From positions 62,001 to 126,000 of the forward strand of contig JAFIGY010000012.1 of assembly GCA_017849435.1 (NCBI GenBank): DNA of 64,000 nucleotides, in the 5' to 3' direction. Position numbers and translations under genes: made by a program. Below, piece by piece: positions 9,435 to 18,443 of this stretch. Each line of letters begins with the position of its first letter. Within the stretch, counting starts at the first letter, position 1. This DNA comes from Chitinophaga niabensis. GTDB taxonomy: Bacteria; Bacteroidota; Bacteroidia; Chitinophagales; Chitinophagaceae. Under the pieces are notes generated by a model. That model was given only the letters and a program-made list of their open reading frames with translations, was not told the DNA's origin and searched no databases.

Positions 9435-9467
9435 GTTTACGTTTCCGAAGAACAAGTTTACGTTTCC
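9435..9467 (+). repeat. Two 12-bp direct repeats with 21-bp period
   Basis: GTTTACGTTTCC occurs at 9435-9446 and 9456-9467. Flanking bases also match (ACAGG/ACAAG before each copy). A 21-bp period is two helical turns, so both copies face the same side of the DNA, as expected for a direct-repeat binding site. No second pair was noticed elsewhere in the window. Confidence 0.55.
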
Positions 9468-9599
9468 ACGCTGCAGGGAATTTTGCAGTAATTACATCGG
9501 CTTTTTTTATGCCTGAAATGAATTGTATGCGCCGGCATGGTGAGTGCCATGGGTGTATGCATTCCCAGCTATAGTTTATTTAATCTAAAACAGTGAACA

Positions 9600-12500
9600 A
9601 TGAAAAGATCGCTATTACTAGTGCTCCTTAGCCTATTTTGGTGCAGTGCAACGCTGCTGGGCCAGGAGAAAAAATCCATCAGGGGTGTTGTGCGGGATAA
9701 CGCCGGGATTGGACTACCGGGTGCTACTGTAGTGGAAAAAGGGACAACCAACATGGCCTTTACCCAAACAGACGGGTCTTTTACCATTAAAGTGTCCCCC
9801 AACAGTACCCTGATGGTTTCCTATATAGGATACACCAACAAGATCATTGAATTAAAAGGACAGACAGACCTCAACATCGTGCTCGAACTCTCCTCCGGGG
9901 AACTGAAAGAGTTTGTGGTAACATCCCTCGGTATCAACCGTCAGCAAAGATCGCTGGGATATTCCGTGAGCACGATAAAAGGAGAGGACCTTACCAAAGC
10001 GGGTGCTCCCAATTTCGCTACCGCCCTTTACGGCAAGGCGCCCGGCATCAGGATCGCCGCCACGCCCGGAGGTGCTACCAGCGCTACCAATATCACCATC
10101 CGCGGTATCAACTCCATCACCGGTAAGAACCAACCGCTCATCGTGCTGGACGGTGTTCCCATCCGCGATGGCGAAGTGAACAATAACAACTATTGGGGTG
10201 ATCAGCGTGTAAGAGGTAATGGCCTGCTGGACCTGAACCCGGAAGACATCGAAAGCATTTCCGTGCTGAAGGGCGCCTCCGCTGCAGCTTTGTATGGTTC
10301 GGAAGCGGTGAACGGCGTGATGCTGGTGACCACGAAGAAAGGGAAAGGGAAGTTGAATGTAGATGCAAGCGCATTCAGCAGCTGGGACGATGTAGCGTTC
10401 CTGCCCCGCTACCAGAACGTAAGAGGTCCGGGTGCCCCGCTGCACGTCAGCAACGGCGGTCAGGCGGCAGATGGATTCGTTTACCAGGACTTTAGCGGAA
10501 CAGGTGTGAAAGACACCAGAGGCGTGGGTAACTTCACCATCAACTTCGGCCCCAAATTCGACGGTAAACCCACTCTTGCCTGGGATGGAAAGATCAGACC
10601 TTACGAAGCCCAGAAAGGTAATTACAAAGCCCTTTTCAGAACCGCACAGAACTCAGCTGTAACAGTGGCCGTTGCACAGGGGAACGAGTTTTCCAATATG
10701 CGTCTCTCCCTTACCCGCCAGGATAATCAGGGGGTAAGCATCGGATCCAACAACGCGAAAAATATAGCCAACCTGAATGCTACCATGCGGTTGTCCAAAA
10801 AATTCACGACGGATGTAGTGATCAATTATATCAACCAGCATACCGGTAACCGGCCTTACTCCATTGACAGAATGATCAACAACTTCACCGGTATGATGGG
10901 ACGGTTTGACAATGCTGCCTGGTACCTCGACAAATACAAGACCAGCAGGGGATACCGTTATGTAACAGGCACCAACCAGAGCCTTACACCGGATGAGAAT
11001 ATCAAATGGCCCGGCTTCAGGGGAGATATTGCGGACTATGTATGGAGGGTAAAAGAATACCGTTCCGATGAGAACAGCAACCGCGTGATCGGCAACCTGA
11101 CCAATACCTGGCAGATCATCAACGACCTGACTTTACGCGCCAGGATCGCTTCGGACTTTACTTCCATGAAAACCGAGAATAAGAACTCCACCGAAGTGCC
11201 GCTGGCCTTTGGTAATTCAGGGGCCTTTGGCATGGAGTCGTACCAAAACACCATCGTGTATGGTGATGCTTTGCTGACCTATACCAAAAAACTGAATGAG
11301 AATTTTGACATGAGCGTGATGGCAGGGTACACCGCCAGCAAGCAGCAGGAGTTCTATACCAGTCGCAGTACAAACGGAGGCCTCAGCACAGAGAACCTTT
11401 TCGACATCGCCGCTTCCGTGAACACTGCCAACAGCGACTCCCGCAGAAGCTCACTCGTGAAAGATGCATTCATCGGTACCCTGCATGCCGCCTACAAGAA
11501 CTACCTCTTTGTGGAAGGTACGTTGCGGAGGGACAGAACATCTACCATGAACCCGAAGAATAACAGCTTCCTGTATCCTTCCGTGAATGCCGGCTTTGTA
11601 TTTTCAGATGCTTTCCATCTCCCGGAAGTTATCAGCTATGGCAAACTGCGGGCATCCTGGGGTATTGTGGGTAACTACCCTGATCTGTACAGTGCTAACA
11701 TCGCTTACAGCCAGAATACACTGGGCGTACAGGCAGTGGGCGGCCAGCCGGTACTCTATACCACGCTGCCTTCCAGTTTTGGTAACGACGCTATCAAGCC
11801 TGAACAAAAACATGAGATAGAGCTGGGACTTGAAGCCAGGTTCCTGCGTGACCGTATCAGTCTTGATGTTGCCTATTACAACGCGCAGATACGTGATCAG
11901 ATATTACCGTTGACGATCCCGGCTACTTCCGGCGCCACTTCCGTTTTAACCAACATTGGTACGCTGCGGAATCAGGGGATCGAAGTAGCGCTCTCCGGTA
12001 CGCCGCTTAAATCAAAGAATATCGACTGGCGGGTGACGCTCAACGGTGCCTGGAATAAGAACGTAGTGGAAAAACTATCCACCGGATCCACCGAACTGCT
12101 GCACGCGGATTATGATGGTAACGCCGCACAGCTGCGGTCCGTTGTAGGTCAGCCGATGGGTGATTTCTACGCACACCCTGTAGCGACCAATGCTAAAGGC
12201 GAAGCTATTGTAGGAGATGATGGTTTGTACAAACTGGACGACAAGATGGTGAAAGTAGGGAATGCAATGCCGAAACTGACCGGCGGTTTGATCAACAGCT
12301 TCCGTTACAAATCATTCAACCTGGATGTAGTGATGGATTTCCGCCTGGGTGGCTACATCATGCCTACCGGTATCAACTGGATGATCAGCCGCGGCTTGCT
12401 CGAAGAGAGCCTGAATTATATGGACAAAGCGCACGGCGGTATCAGCTATTACCTGGATTCAAAAGGCAAAGGTGTACAGACAACAGCGGCACAGGGTCCT

Positions 12501-12911
12501 AACGGTGAGAAAGTGTTTGAAGATGGTATGTTGATGAAAGGAGTGAAAGCAGATGGTTCCGTAAACACCAACGTGATCTCGCAGGCATACTACTACTGGA
12601 ATACTTATAACTGGGGCGGACCGCAGTACAGCTCTTCCCGGTATGAACTGTATATCCAGAAGAATTCTTATGTAAAAATGAGAGAGATCTCCCTTGGCTA
12701 CAACCTGCCGGATTTCATTACGAAGAAGATAGGCGCCAAACAGCTGCAACTCTCCGTATTCGGCCGCAACCTGTTCTATATCTACAGAACGCTGAAAGAC
12801 CTGGATGCAGAACAAACCACCGCGGGCTCAAGATGGTTCCAGACGCTGACGAATGCCGGCACGAACCCTTCCACCCGTACCATGGGCGTTATGCTGAGAG
12901 CTCATTTCTAA
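9600..12911 (+). CDS. SusC/RagA-type TonB-linked outer-membrane transporter (second pair)
   Basis: TonB-dependent outer-membrane importer of 1103 residues. The signal peptide (about 1-21, ending LLGQ) is followed directly by the carboxypeptidase-regulatory-like domain (SIRGVVRDNAGIGLPGATVV). There is no STN domain, so this protein is not built to signal through a FecR protein. The plug has ITIRGINSITGKNQPLIVLD and ISVLKGASAAALYGSEAVNG, and barrel strands continue to a C-terminal aromatic end (LRAHF). Its SusD partner starts 31 nt downstream. Control is more likely through the CTAAAACGTTTTAG operator upstream than through an ECF sigma (inference). Confidence 0.94.
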   Translation: MKRSLLLVLLSLFWCSATLLGQEKKSIRGVVRDNAGIGLPGATVVEKGTTNMAFTQTDGSFTIKVSPNSTLMVSYIGYTNKIIELKGQTDLNIVLELSSGELKEFVVTSLGINRQQRSLGYSVSTIKGEDLTKAGAPNFATALYGKAPGIRIAATPGGATSATNITIRGINSITGKNQPLIVLDGVPIRDGEVNNNNYWGDQRVRGNGLLDLNPEDIESISVLKGASAAALYGSEAVNGVMLVTTKKGKGKLNVDASAFSSWDDVAFLPRYQNVRGPGAPLHVSNGGQAADGFVYQDFSGTGVKDTRGVGNFTINFGPKFDGKPTLAWDGKIRPYEAQKGNYKALFRTAQNSAVTVAVAQGNEFSNMRLSLTRQDNQGVSIGSNNAKNIANLNATMRLSKKFTTDVVINYINQHTGNRPYSIDRMINNFTGMMGRFDNAAWYLDKYKTSRGYRYVTGTNQSLTPDENIKWPGFRGDIADYVWRVKEYRSDENSNRVIGNLTNTWQIINDLTLRARIASDFTSMKTENKNSTEVPLAFGNSGAFGMESYQNTIVYGDALLTYTKKLNENFDMSVMAGYTASKQQEFYTSRSTNGGLSTENLFDIAASVNTANSDSRRSSLVKDAFIGTLHAAYKNYLFVEGTLRRDRTSTMNPKNNSFLYPSVNAGFVFSDAFHLPEVISYGKLRASWGIVGNYPDLYSANIAYSQNTLGVQAVGGQPVLYTTLPSSFGNDAIKPEQKHEIELGLEARFLRDRISLDVAYYNAQIRDQILPLTIPATSGATSVLTNIGTLRNQGIEVALSGTPLKSKNIDWRVTLNGAWNKNVVEKLSTGSTELLHADYDGNAAQLRSVVGQPMGDFYAHPVATNAKGEAIVGDDGLYKLDDKMVKVGNAMPKLTGGLINSFRYKSFNLDVVMDFRLGGYIMPTGINWMISRGLLEESLNYMDKAHGGISYYLDSKGKGVQTTAAQGPNGEKVFEDGMLMKGVKADGSVNTNVISQAYYYWNTYNWGGPQYSSSRYELYIQKNSYVKMREISLGYNLPDFITKKIGAKQLQLSVFGRNLFYIYRTLKDLDAEQTTAGSRWFQTLTNAGTNPSTRTMGVMLRAHF

Positions 12912-12942
12912 CATCTCATTCAAGAATCACAACATCATTATT

Positions 12943-14526
12943 ATGAAGAAGATATTATTCATGCTGGTTGCACTACCGGTACTCTATACTTCCTGTAAAA
13001 AGTCCGATTTCGCAGACAGCTATGCAGATCCGTCCAAGATATCCGTTACAACAGTGGAAAAGCAATACACGGGCTTTCTGAACGCTAACCGGGACTATGT
13101 GCTGCCTTCCTACTGGAACTATTTCGTTGTGCTGAGAACAAGCCTTAACCGCTGGACGCAGTCGGTAGGATGGGAGAACGCCCTTCAGCAGTATATACCG
13201 CCCGCCTCAGGTGTAAGCGACCGCTGGAACAACTTTTTCAGTTTTGTAGCGCAGTTCCGCGAGCTGGAGAATGTGTTTAACAAACAGGCCGCAGCAGATC
13301 AGGCAGACAGGCGCATTTACATGATCACCGCGTTGATCTACTTCTACGATCATACAGAGAAAGTAGTGGACCTCCACGGAGGCATTCCCTGGGCAGATGC
13401 CGGCAAACTGAGCGCGAATGGCGGTAATTATGGCAAGTCCCTTCCCAAATACGACGATGCCGCCGCTATTTATACAAAGATGCTGGATGATCTGAAAGGA
13501 TTTGCCGATGAGTTAAGTACAGCCAACACGAAATCCGGTATCCTGACCGGTTTCAAGACACAGGATATCATCAACAAAGGCAGCATCACCGCATGGCAGA
13601 AATATTGCAACTCCCTTCGTTTGCGCATGCTCACGAGAGTATCCGGAGTAGCTGCCTTCCAGGCGAGAGTAAATGCAGAGATCGCTGCTATTGTAGGGAA
13701 TCCGGCAAAATATCCTGTTGTATCCGCCAATAGTGAAAATATCCAGATCAATGTATTCAACCTGAGCACGGATATCAATGCAAAAGGTTTCAAATCAGGT
13801 CTGGAAGACTGGAATGGTAACATTGCCGGCAAAGTGATGATCGATCATATGAAAACGAATGGTGATCCGAGGCTGAGGGCCGTATTTGAGCCCGGGGCCA
13901 ATGCTCCCGCAGGTGTTTATAACGGACTGGACCAGATGTCGGATGCCGCTACGCAGAACGCATTGATCGCCGGAGGTACCATCGCCATCTACAATCGCTC
14001 CACTTTAAGCCGCAATCAGTATTTCCCCGGTGTGCTGATCAACGCTGCGGAAGTGAGCTTCTTACTGTCCGAATACTATCTGAATGCCAATAATATGACC
14101 GCAGCCAAAGCCGCTTATGTGGCCGGTATCAAACAATCCGTGGAGTACTACTATCTGCTAAGGACAGTAAGTAACGACAATACATCAGGTACGCTCATCC
14201 CTACCAATGATGTGGAGGTGAATGCTTATATCGCCAGCCCTGCCGTGAACTGGGACCTGGCACTCACCAACGCGGCGAAGCTAAACCTGATTGGCACACA
14301 AAAGTGGCTGCACTATAACGTGATACAGCCACTCGAAAACTGGGCGGAACTCCGGCGTCTGCGCGCTCCGGTGTTGAACTTCCCGCCTGACAACTCCAGT
14401 GTGCAAACACTGCCGCCGTCAAGGTGGTTGTATCCTGCCAGCGAACAGACTTACAATACAGACAATTACAATACGGTGAAGGCTGCTGACAAGCTTACCA
14501 CCAAACTTTTCTGGGACGTGAGGTAA
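12943..14526 (+). CDS. SusD/RagB-type lipoprotein (SusD-like_2 group)
   Basis: Outer-membrane substrate-binding lipoprotein of 527 residues, partner of the SusC 31 nt upstream. The signal peptide ends with a lipobox at Cys18 (LYTSC). The following helical core contains MITALIYFYDHTEKVVDLHG and a GGIPWADAG loop, as in the SusD-like_2 subgroup rather than classical RagB. A C-terminal region with LIGTQKWLHYNVIQPLENWA and AELRRLRAP resembles that subgroup. The gene ends 24 nt before a strong terminator, making susC-susD a two-gene unit. The substrate cannot be deduced. Confidence 0.92.
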   Translation: MKKILFMLVALPVLYTSCKKSDFADSYADPSKISVTTVEKQYTGFLNANRDYVLPSYWNYFVVLRTSLNRWTQSVGWENALQQYIPPASGVSDRWNNFFSFVAQFRELENVFNKQAAADQADRRIYMITALIYFYDHTEKVVDLHGGIPWADAGKLSANGGNYGKSLPKYDDAAAIYTKMLDDLKGFADELSTANTKSGILTGFKTQDIINKGSITAWQKYCNSLRLRMLTRVSGVAAFQARVNAEIAAIVGNPAKYPVVSANSENIQINVFNLSTDINAKGFKSGLEDWNGNIAGKVMIDHMKTNGDPRLRAVFEPGANAPAGVYNGLDQMSDAATQNALIAGGTIAIYNRSTLSRNQYFPGVLINAAEVSFLLSEYYLNANNMTAAKAAYVAGIKQSVEYYYLLRTVSNDNTSGTLIPTNDVEVNAYIASPAVNWDLALTNAAKLNLIGTQKWLHYNVIQPLENWAELRRLRAPVLNFPPDNSSVQTLPPSRWLYPASEQTYNTDNYNTVKAADKLTTKLFWDVR

Positions 14527-14550
14527 GGACACGTTCAAGATTGGAGATAA

Positions 14551-14584
14551 AACTCCGGCCTCCTCAGGGAGGCCGGAGTTTTTT
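14551..14584 (+). terminator. Intrinsic terminator after second susCD unit
   Basis: A perfect 13-bp stem (AACTCCGGCCTCC with its complement) with a TCAG loop at 14564-14567, followed by TTTTTT. It closes the second susCD transcript. Confidence 0.92.
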
Positions 14585-14790
14585 ATTATGATGGTATTTT
14601 CCTGTTTTCCTACATTATTTTATCGTGTTTTAAGAAAAAGTTACCGGAACGTTAAAGAAATTGAAATTTTTTCTTTGCCCGTTTGATAAGATTATCTAAG
14701 TTGCGTCCGTTCGTTTTTTCAGGAGCAAACTTGTGTGTGTCGAGTGAAAATGTCGTGCATGGAGTCACAGGTTTTTTTATTGGCAGTATG

Positions 14791-14804
14791 CTAAAACGTT
14801 TTAC
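14791..14804. promoter_or_regulatory. LacI-type operator CTAAAACGTTTTAC (copy 1)
   Basis: Palindrome with core TAAAACGTTTTA; 13 of 14 bases match the site at 9269. It lies 321 bp upstream of the third susC start. Probably bound by the LacI-family protein encoded at 7990 (inference). Confidence 0.65.
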
Positions 14805-14877
14805 TGCTGGTATGGAAGCCGTGTCGTGAAAATGAGAAGCGTGTAGTGATATCACAGGTTTTTTAAAGGATAATCCG

Positions 14878-14891
14878 CTAAAACGTTTTAC
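14878..14891. promoter_or_regulatory. LacI-type operator CTAAAACGTTTTAC (copy 2)
   Basis: Identical 14 bases to copy 1, starting 87 bp further downstream and 234 bp before the third susC start. The spacing is slightly more than eight helical turns, so cooperative binding or short looping is possible. Confidence 0.65.
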
Positions 14892-15125
14892 CTCCTGCTT
14901 CCGGAACAACGAAGAATGAAACCATTGCTGACTCAGGAGTAATATTTCCTTTCTGTTAGCCGGAAAAATTCGTACCCATTATTATCAGCCAACGTATGTA
15001 GGCCGCAGCTATCAACCGCTGACGGCATGAAATTGTATTGCCTGGCGCGCGGACAGTGACGCAGCGCCAACAGTATAGGATCAATTGTTCTCATTCACGT
15101 CAAAAACTTAAAATCTAAGGAAGCT

Positions 15126-18100
15126 ATGCGAAGAATTCTGCTTCTCACCACGTTGCTCACCTTTTGCTTTGCACCCTTCTCCCGGGCGCAGGTGAAAAAA
15201 GTGGTTACCGGTACGGTAAAGGATGCCAACGGCACCCTGCTCCCTGGTGTGACCGTAAAGGAAAAAGGTACGATGAACGGCGCTATGACAGCTGCTGACG
15301 GCTCTTTCAAGATCAGTGTACAACCCTCCGCCACACTGGTATTCTCATTCATGGGCTACCTGCCCCAGGAGGCCATCGCCGGTAACGATCCTTTGATGAT
15401 CGTGCTGAAAGAAGATGCGAAGAATCTCAATGAAGTGGTGGTAACCGCACTCGGTATCAAACGGGAAGCCCGTAAACTGGGCTATGCGATGACGGAGCTG
15501 AAAGGTTCGGAAGTGGCTAAGACCAACTCCATCAACCCGGTAGCGGCCCTGCAGGGTAAAGTAGCAGGGGTGGACATTTCCGGCGCCGCAGGTGGTCCCC
15601 AGGCGGCTAACCGCATTGTGCTCCGCGGTGCGAAATCCCTCAACGGAAAGGATCAGCCGATCTTCATCATCGATGGGGTGATCTTTGAAAATGACAAATC
15701 AGATGATGCGGTGAACTTCGGGAATGTGCTCAAAAACTTCAACCCGGATGAGTTTGAAAGCGTATCCGTATTGAAAGGCGCTGCAGCTACTGCATTGTAT
15801 GGCTCCCGGGCCATCAACGGCGCTATCCTCATCACCACCAAAAAAGGAACGATCCGCAAAGGGATCGGGGTGGATGTAAGTCAAACCGTACAATTTGAAA
15901 AAGTATACCGCGGTCCGATTGACCTGCAAAACGTTTACGGCGCTGGTACCACCGGTGTTTTCAACAAAGACGGCGATGGTAAAGACGTTGTGCAATGGAC
16001 GGCCAATAACTATGGCCCGAAAATGCTGGGACAGATGGCCAAGCTCCCGAACGGCGAGTTTGCACCTTACAGCCCGCAGCCGAACAACGCGCTGGATGGA
16101 TACCAGCTTGGCAAATACATGAATACGAATGTAGCGGTAGAAGCGGGAACGGATAAAGCGAACTTCCGTTTTTCGTACTCTCATCTGGATAACAACAGCG
16201 TGATGCCGAACAACAGGTTCTTCCGGAATTCCTTCTCCCTCAAATCTTCCGCGGTGATCTCCAAATGGCTCTCCGCCGATGGAGGTTTCACCTACGCTTT
16301 CAGCAACACCCTCAATCCGACGCGCCAGGGTGGTGACTATACGAATCAGAACATCGGCCGTAAATGGATCTATGTTTTCCCCCGTAACTACGATCCCGCT
16401 TATTGGAGCGCCCGCTACCTCGGTGGCCTGGGAAGAAAGGATCCCGGCGGAAACCTGCTGAACGACATCCTGCCCACCAACCCCGGTGCCGATTATTGGT
16501 TCACGCTGAACCACGACCGCTGGGAACGCAAGGAACGCCTCATGATGGCCAACATGTCTTTGAACGCTACGGCTACCGACTGGCTGAAATTTGTGCTGCG
16601 CGGTAACTTCAGCAACGAACAGAACTCCGATGATCGCCGCGAACTCGGCTGGGATATCAACTTCGGCGGTTCCCGCGGATTGTATGCGCTCTCCGGCACC
16701 AACCAGACGCAATATACTTTCACCGGCATGGCCATGTTCACGCCCAAGCTCCGGAACCCTGACTTCACCTTCAGCGCCAACCTCGGCGCGGAAACCTGGA
16801 ACTCCGGCATCGGTAACCAGTACAGTGCCAGAACGAGCGGCGGGCTGAGGATCCCGGGCCAGTTCACCATCACCAACAGCATCGGAACGGTGGACGCGAG
16901 CAACAACAAGATTCTCAAGCGCAAACAAATCAACTCCGTTTTCGGAAGCGCCAGTCTTGCTTACAAAAATGCCTTCTTCCTGGATGTAACCGGAAGGAAT
17001 GACTGGTCTTCGGCTTTGATGTACCCCTCGGGTGTAGGGACTTATTCCTACTTCTATCCCTCCGTGAGCGGTGCGTGGGAGTTCACGGAAACCTTCAAGG
17101 GCAGCCTTCCTTCCGCTATTTCCTATGGTAAGCTCCGTGCATCTTACGCAGTAGTGGGCGCGGATATCGATCCATATGAGCTGAACACCGGCTACCAGAT
17201 GGAACAATTATGGAACGGCGCTTCTATTACCAATATGCCGTTGTATTACATCTATAACAAAGACACTTATCCGAATCCGAATATGAAGCCTTCCATGGCT
17301 TATTCTACCGAGTTCGGGGCCGATGTAAGGTTTCTGAACAACCGGTTGGGAGTTGATGTGGCGGTATACAGCACGGATATTAAGAACCAGCCGCTGAAGC
17401 TGGATGTGGCGCAGGAATCCGGCGTGGCAAAGAAACTCATCAATGCAGGCCGGTTCCGCAACCGTGGTATCGAGATCGCTATTAATGGCCGCCCGGTTGA
17501 AAGGAAGGACTTCCAGTGGGATGTGACGCTGAACGGCAGCCGTAACGTGAATAAGATCGTTGCACTCGCTCCCGGCATCAATACTTATGAGATGGGCAGT
17601 GATCAGGACGTGAAAGTGATCGCGAAAGTAGGGCAGTCTTACGGTGTGCTGACTACCAACTACGGCTATACGAGATACATTTCCGCAGATCCTGCCAAGA
17701 ACGGAAAACCGGTCATCCAGAGTTCTGCTTCCTATCCTTTCCAGTTCAAACGCGGTTTTGCGGAAGTGGGCAACATCACGCCTGACTTCAATCTGGGCCT
17801 GAACAACAACTTCAGCTATAAGAACTGGACACTCGGATTCCTCATCCAGGCGCGCATCGGTGGAGACATCTTCTCTGCTTCCCATCAGTATGGGACCGGT
17901 CGTGGCTCTATCGCCGGCACACTGCCTGGTCGTGATGCGGAAAGCGGTGGCCTCAAATGGAACGATGGCGGCCGTGAACGCAATGACGGCATGATCCCGG
18001 ATGGCATATTTGCCGATGGAACCAAAGTGAAGGGTCCCGATGGTGTTACCCGCGACGTAGGCGGGCTCAGCTATCGCGAAGCATACGACAAAGGGTTCGT

Positions 18101-18425
18101 AAATCCGCTTTCTCCTTACAACTATTACAACATGATCGGCGACTGGGGTGTGGGTATTCGTGAAGCATCCATCTTTGACGCATCTTATGTGGCACTTCGG
18201 GAGGTTTCTCTCGGTTATAACTTCCCCACCCGCATGGTGCAACGCTGGAAACTGACCAAAGCGCGTGTGATGCTGGTGGGCCGTAATCTTGGCTATCTGT
18301 ATAACAACCTCCCGGATCATATTAACCCGGAAGGTTTGCGTAACAACGCAACCAGCGCTTTCTCCGAGTATGGCGGTGCGCCTTTCGTGCGTAACATGGC
18401 AGTAACGGTACAACTTGGTTTCTAA
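15126..18425 (+). CDS. SusC/RagA-type TonB-linked outer-membrane transporter (third pair)
   Basis: TonB-dependent outer-membrane importer of 1099 residues, clearly a paralogue of the second SusC. A signal peptide (about 1-21, ending SRAQ) leads into the carboxypeptidase-regulatory-like domain (VTGTVKDANGTLLPGVTVKE). No STN domain is present. The TonB box/plug region shows NLNEVVVTALGIKREARKLG and VSVLKGAAATALYGSRAING, and the barrel ends with VTVQLGF. Its SusD lies 18 nt downstream. The two CTAAAACGTTTTAC operators upstream suggest LacI-type control shared with the second pair. Confidence 0.94.
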   Translation: MRRILLLTTLLTFCFAPFSRAQVKKVVTGTVKDANGTLLPGVTVKEKGTMNGAMTAADGSFKISVQPSATLVFSFMGYLPQEAIAGNDPLMIVLKEDAKNLNEVVVTALGIKREARKLGYAMTELKGSEVAKTNSINPVAALQGKVAGVDISGAAGGPQAANRIVLRGAKSLNGKDQPIFIIDGVIFENDKSDDAVNFGNVLKNFNPDEFESVSVLKGAAATALYGSRAINGAILITTKKGTIRKGIGVDVSQTVQFEKVYRGPIDLQNVYGAGTTGVFNKDGDGKDVVQWTANNYGPKMLGQMAKLPNGEFAPYSPQPNNALDGYQLGKYMNTNVAVEAGTDKANFRFSYSHLDNNSVMPNNRFFRNSFSLKSSAVISKWLSADGGFTYAFSNTLNPTRQGGDYTNQNIGRKWIYVFPRNYDPAYWSARYLGGLGRKDPGGNLLNDILPTNPGADYWFTLNHDRWERKERLMMANMSLNATATDWLKFVLRGNFSNEQNSDDRRELGWDINFGGSRGLYALSGTNQTQYTFTGMAMFTPKLRNPDFTFSANLGAETWNSGIGNQYSARTSGGLRIPGQFTITNSIGTVDASNNKILKRKQINSVFGSASLAYKNAFFLDVTGRNDWSSALMYPSGVGTYSYFYPSVSGAWEFTETFKGSLPSAISYGKLRASYAVVGADIDPYELNTGYQMEQLWNGASITNMPLYYIYNKDTYPNPNMKPSMAYSTEFGADVRFLNNRLGVDVAVYSTDIKNQPLKLDVAQESGVAKKLINAGRFRNRGIEIAINGRPVERKDFQWDVTLNGSRNVNKIVALAPGINTYEMGSDQDVKVIAKVGQSYGVLTTNYGYTRYISADPAKNGKPVIQSSASYPFQFKRGFAEVGNITPDFNLGLNNNFSYKNWTLGFLIQARIGGDIFSASHQYGTGRGSIAGTLPGRDAESGGLKWNDGGRERNDGMIPDGIFADGTKVKGPDGVTRDVGGLSYREAYDKGFVNPLSPYNYYNMIGDWGVGIREASIFDASYVALREVSLGYNFPTRMVQRWKLTKARVMLVGRNLGYLYNNLPDHINPEGLRNNATSAFSEYGGAPFVRNMAVTVQLGF

Positions 18426-18443
18426 CAACAAAAAAGGAAGAAG

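Larger units (their letters stand above)
9031..9599. other. 569-bp intergenic region between lacI-type gene and second susC
   Basis: No convincing protein gene. In order it holds a Bacteroidota-type promoter (9125-9155), a short stem-loop terminator (9235-9257), a 14-bp palindromic operator (9269-9282), a 21-bp tandem direct repeat (9435-9467) and about 130 bp of leader before the susC ATG. The block TGAATTGTATGCGCCGGC near 9518-9535 resembles TGAAATTGTATTGCCTGGC near 15028-15046 ahead of the third susC, suggesting a shared leader. Confidence 0.7.
14744..14891 (+). repeat. Imperfect tandem duplication (~87 bp) carrying two operators
   Basis: Shared blocks occur in the same order in both copies: TGAAAATG at 14745 and 14827, TCACAGGTTTTTT at 14765 and 14852, and CTAAAACGTTTTAC at 14791 and 14878. 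The last two blocks are both 87 bp apart and the first 82 bp, indicating an old duplication with small indels. The result is a double operator ahead of susC3 where susC2 has one. Confidence 0.65.
14585..15125. other. 541-bp intergenic region before third susC
   Basis: No protein gene was seen. A possible promoter (TTTG at 14674-14677, 19 bp, TAAGTTGC at 14697-14704) is an imperfect match to the consensus. Downstream lie two imperfect copies of an approximately 87-bp unit, each carrying TCACAGG-T(n) and a CTAAAACGTTTTAC operator, then about 230 bp of leader. Confidence 0.65.
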
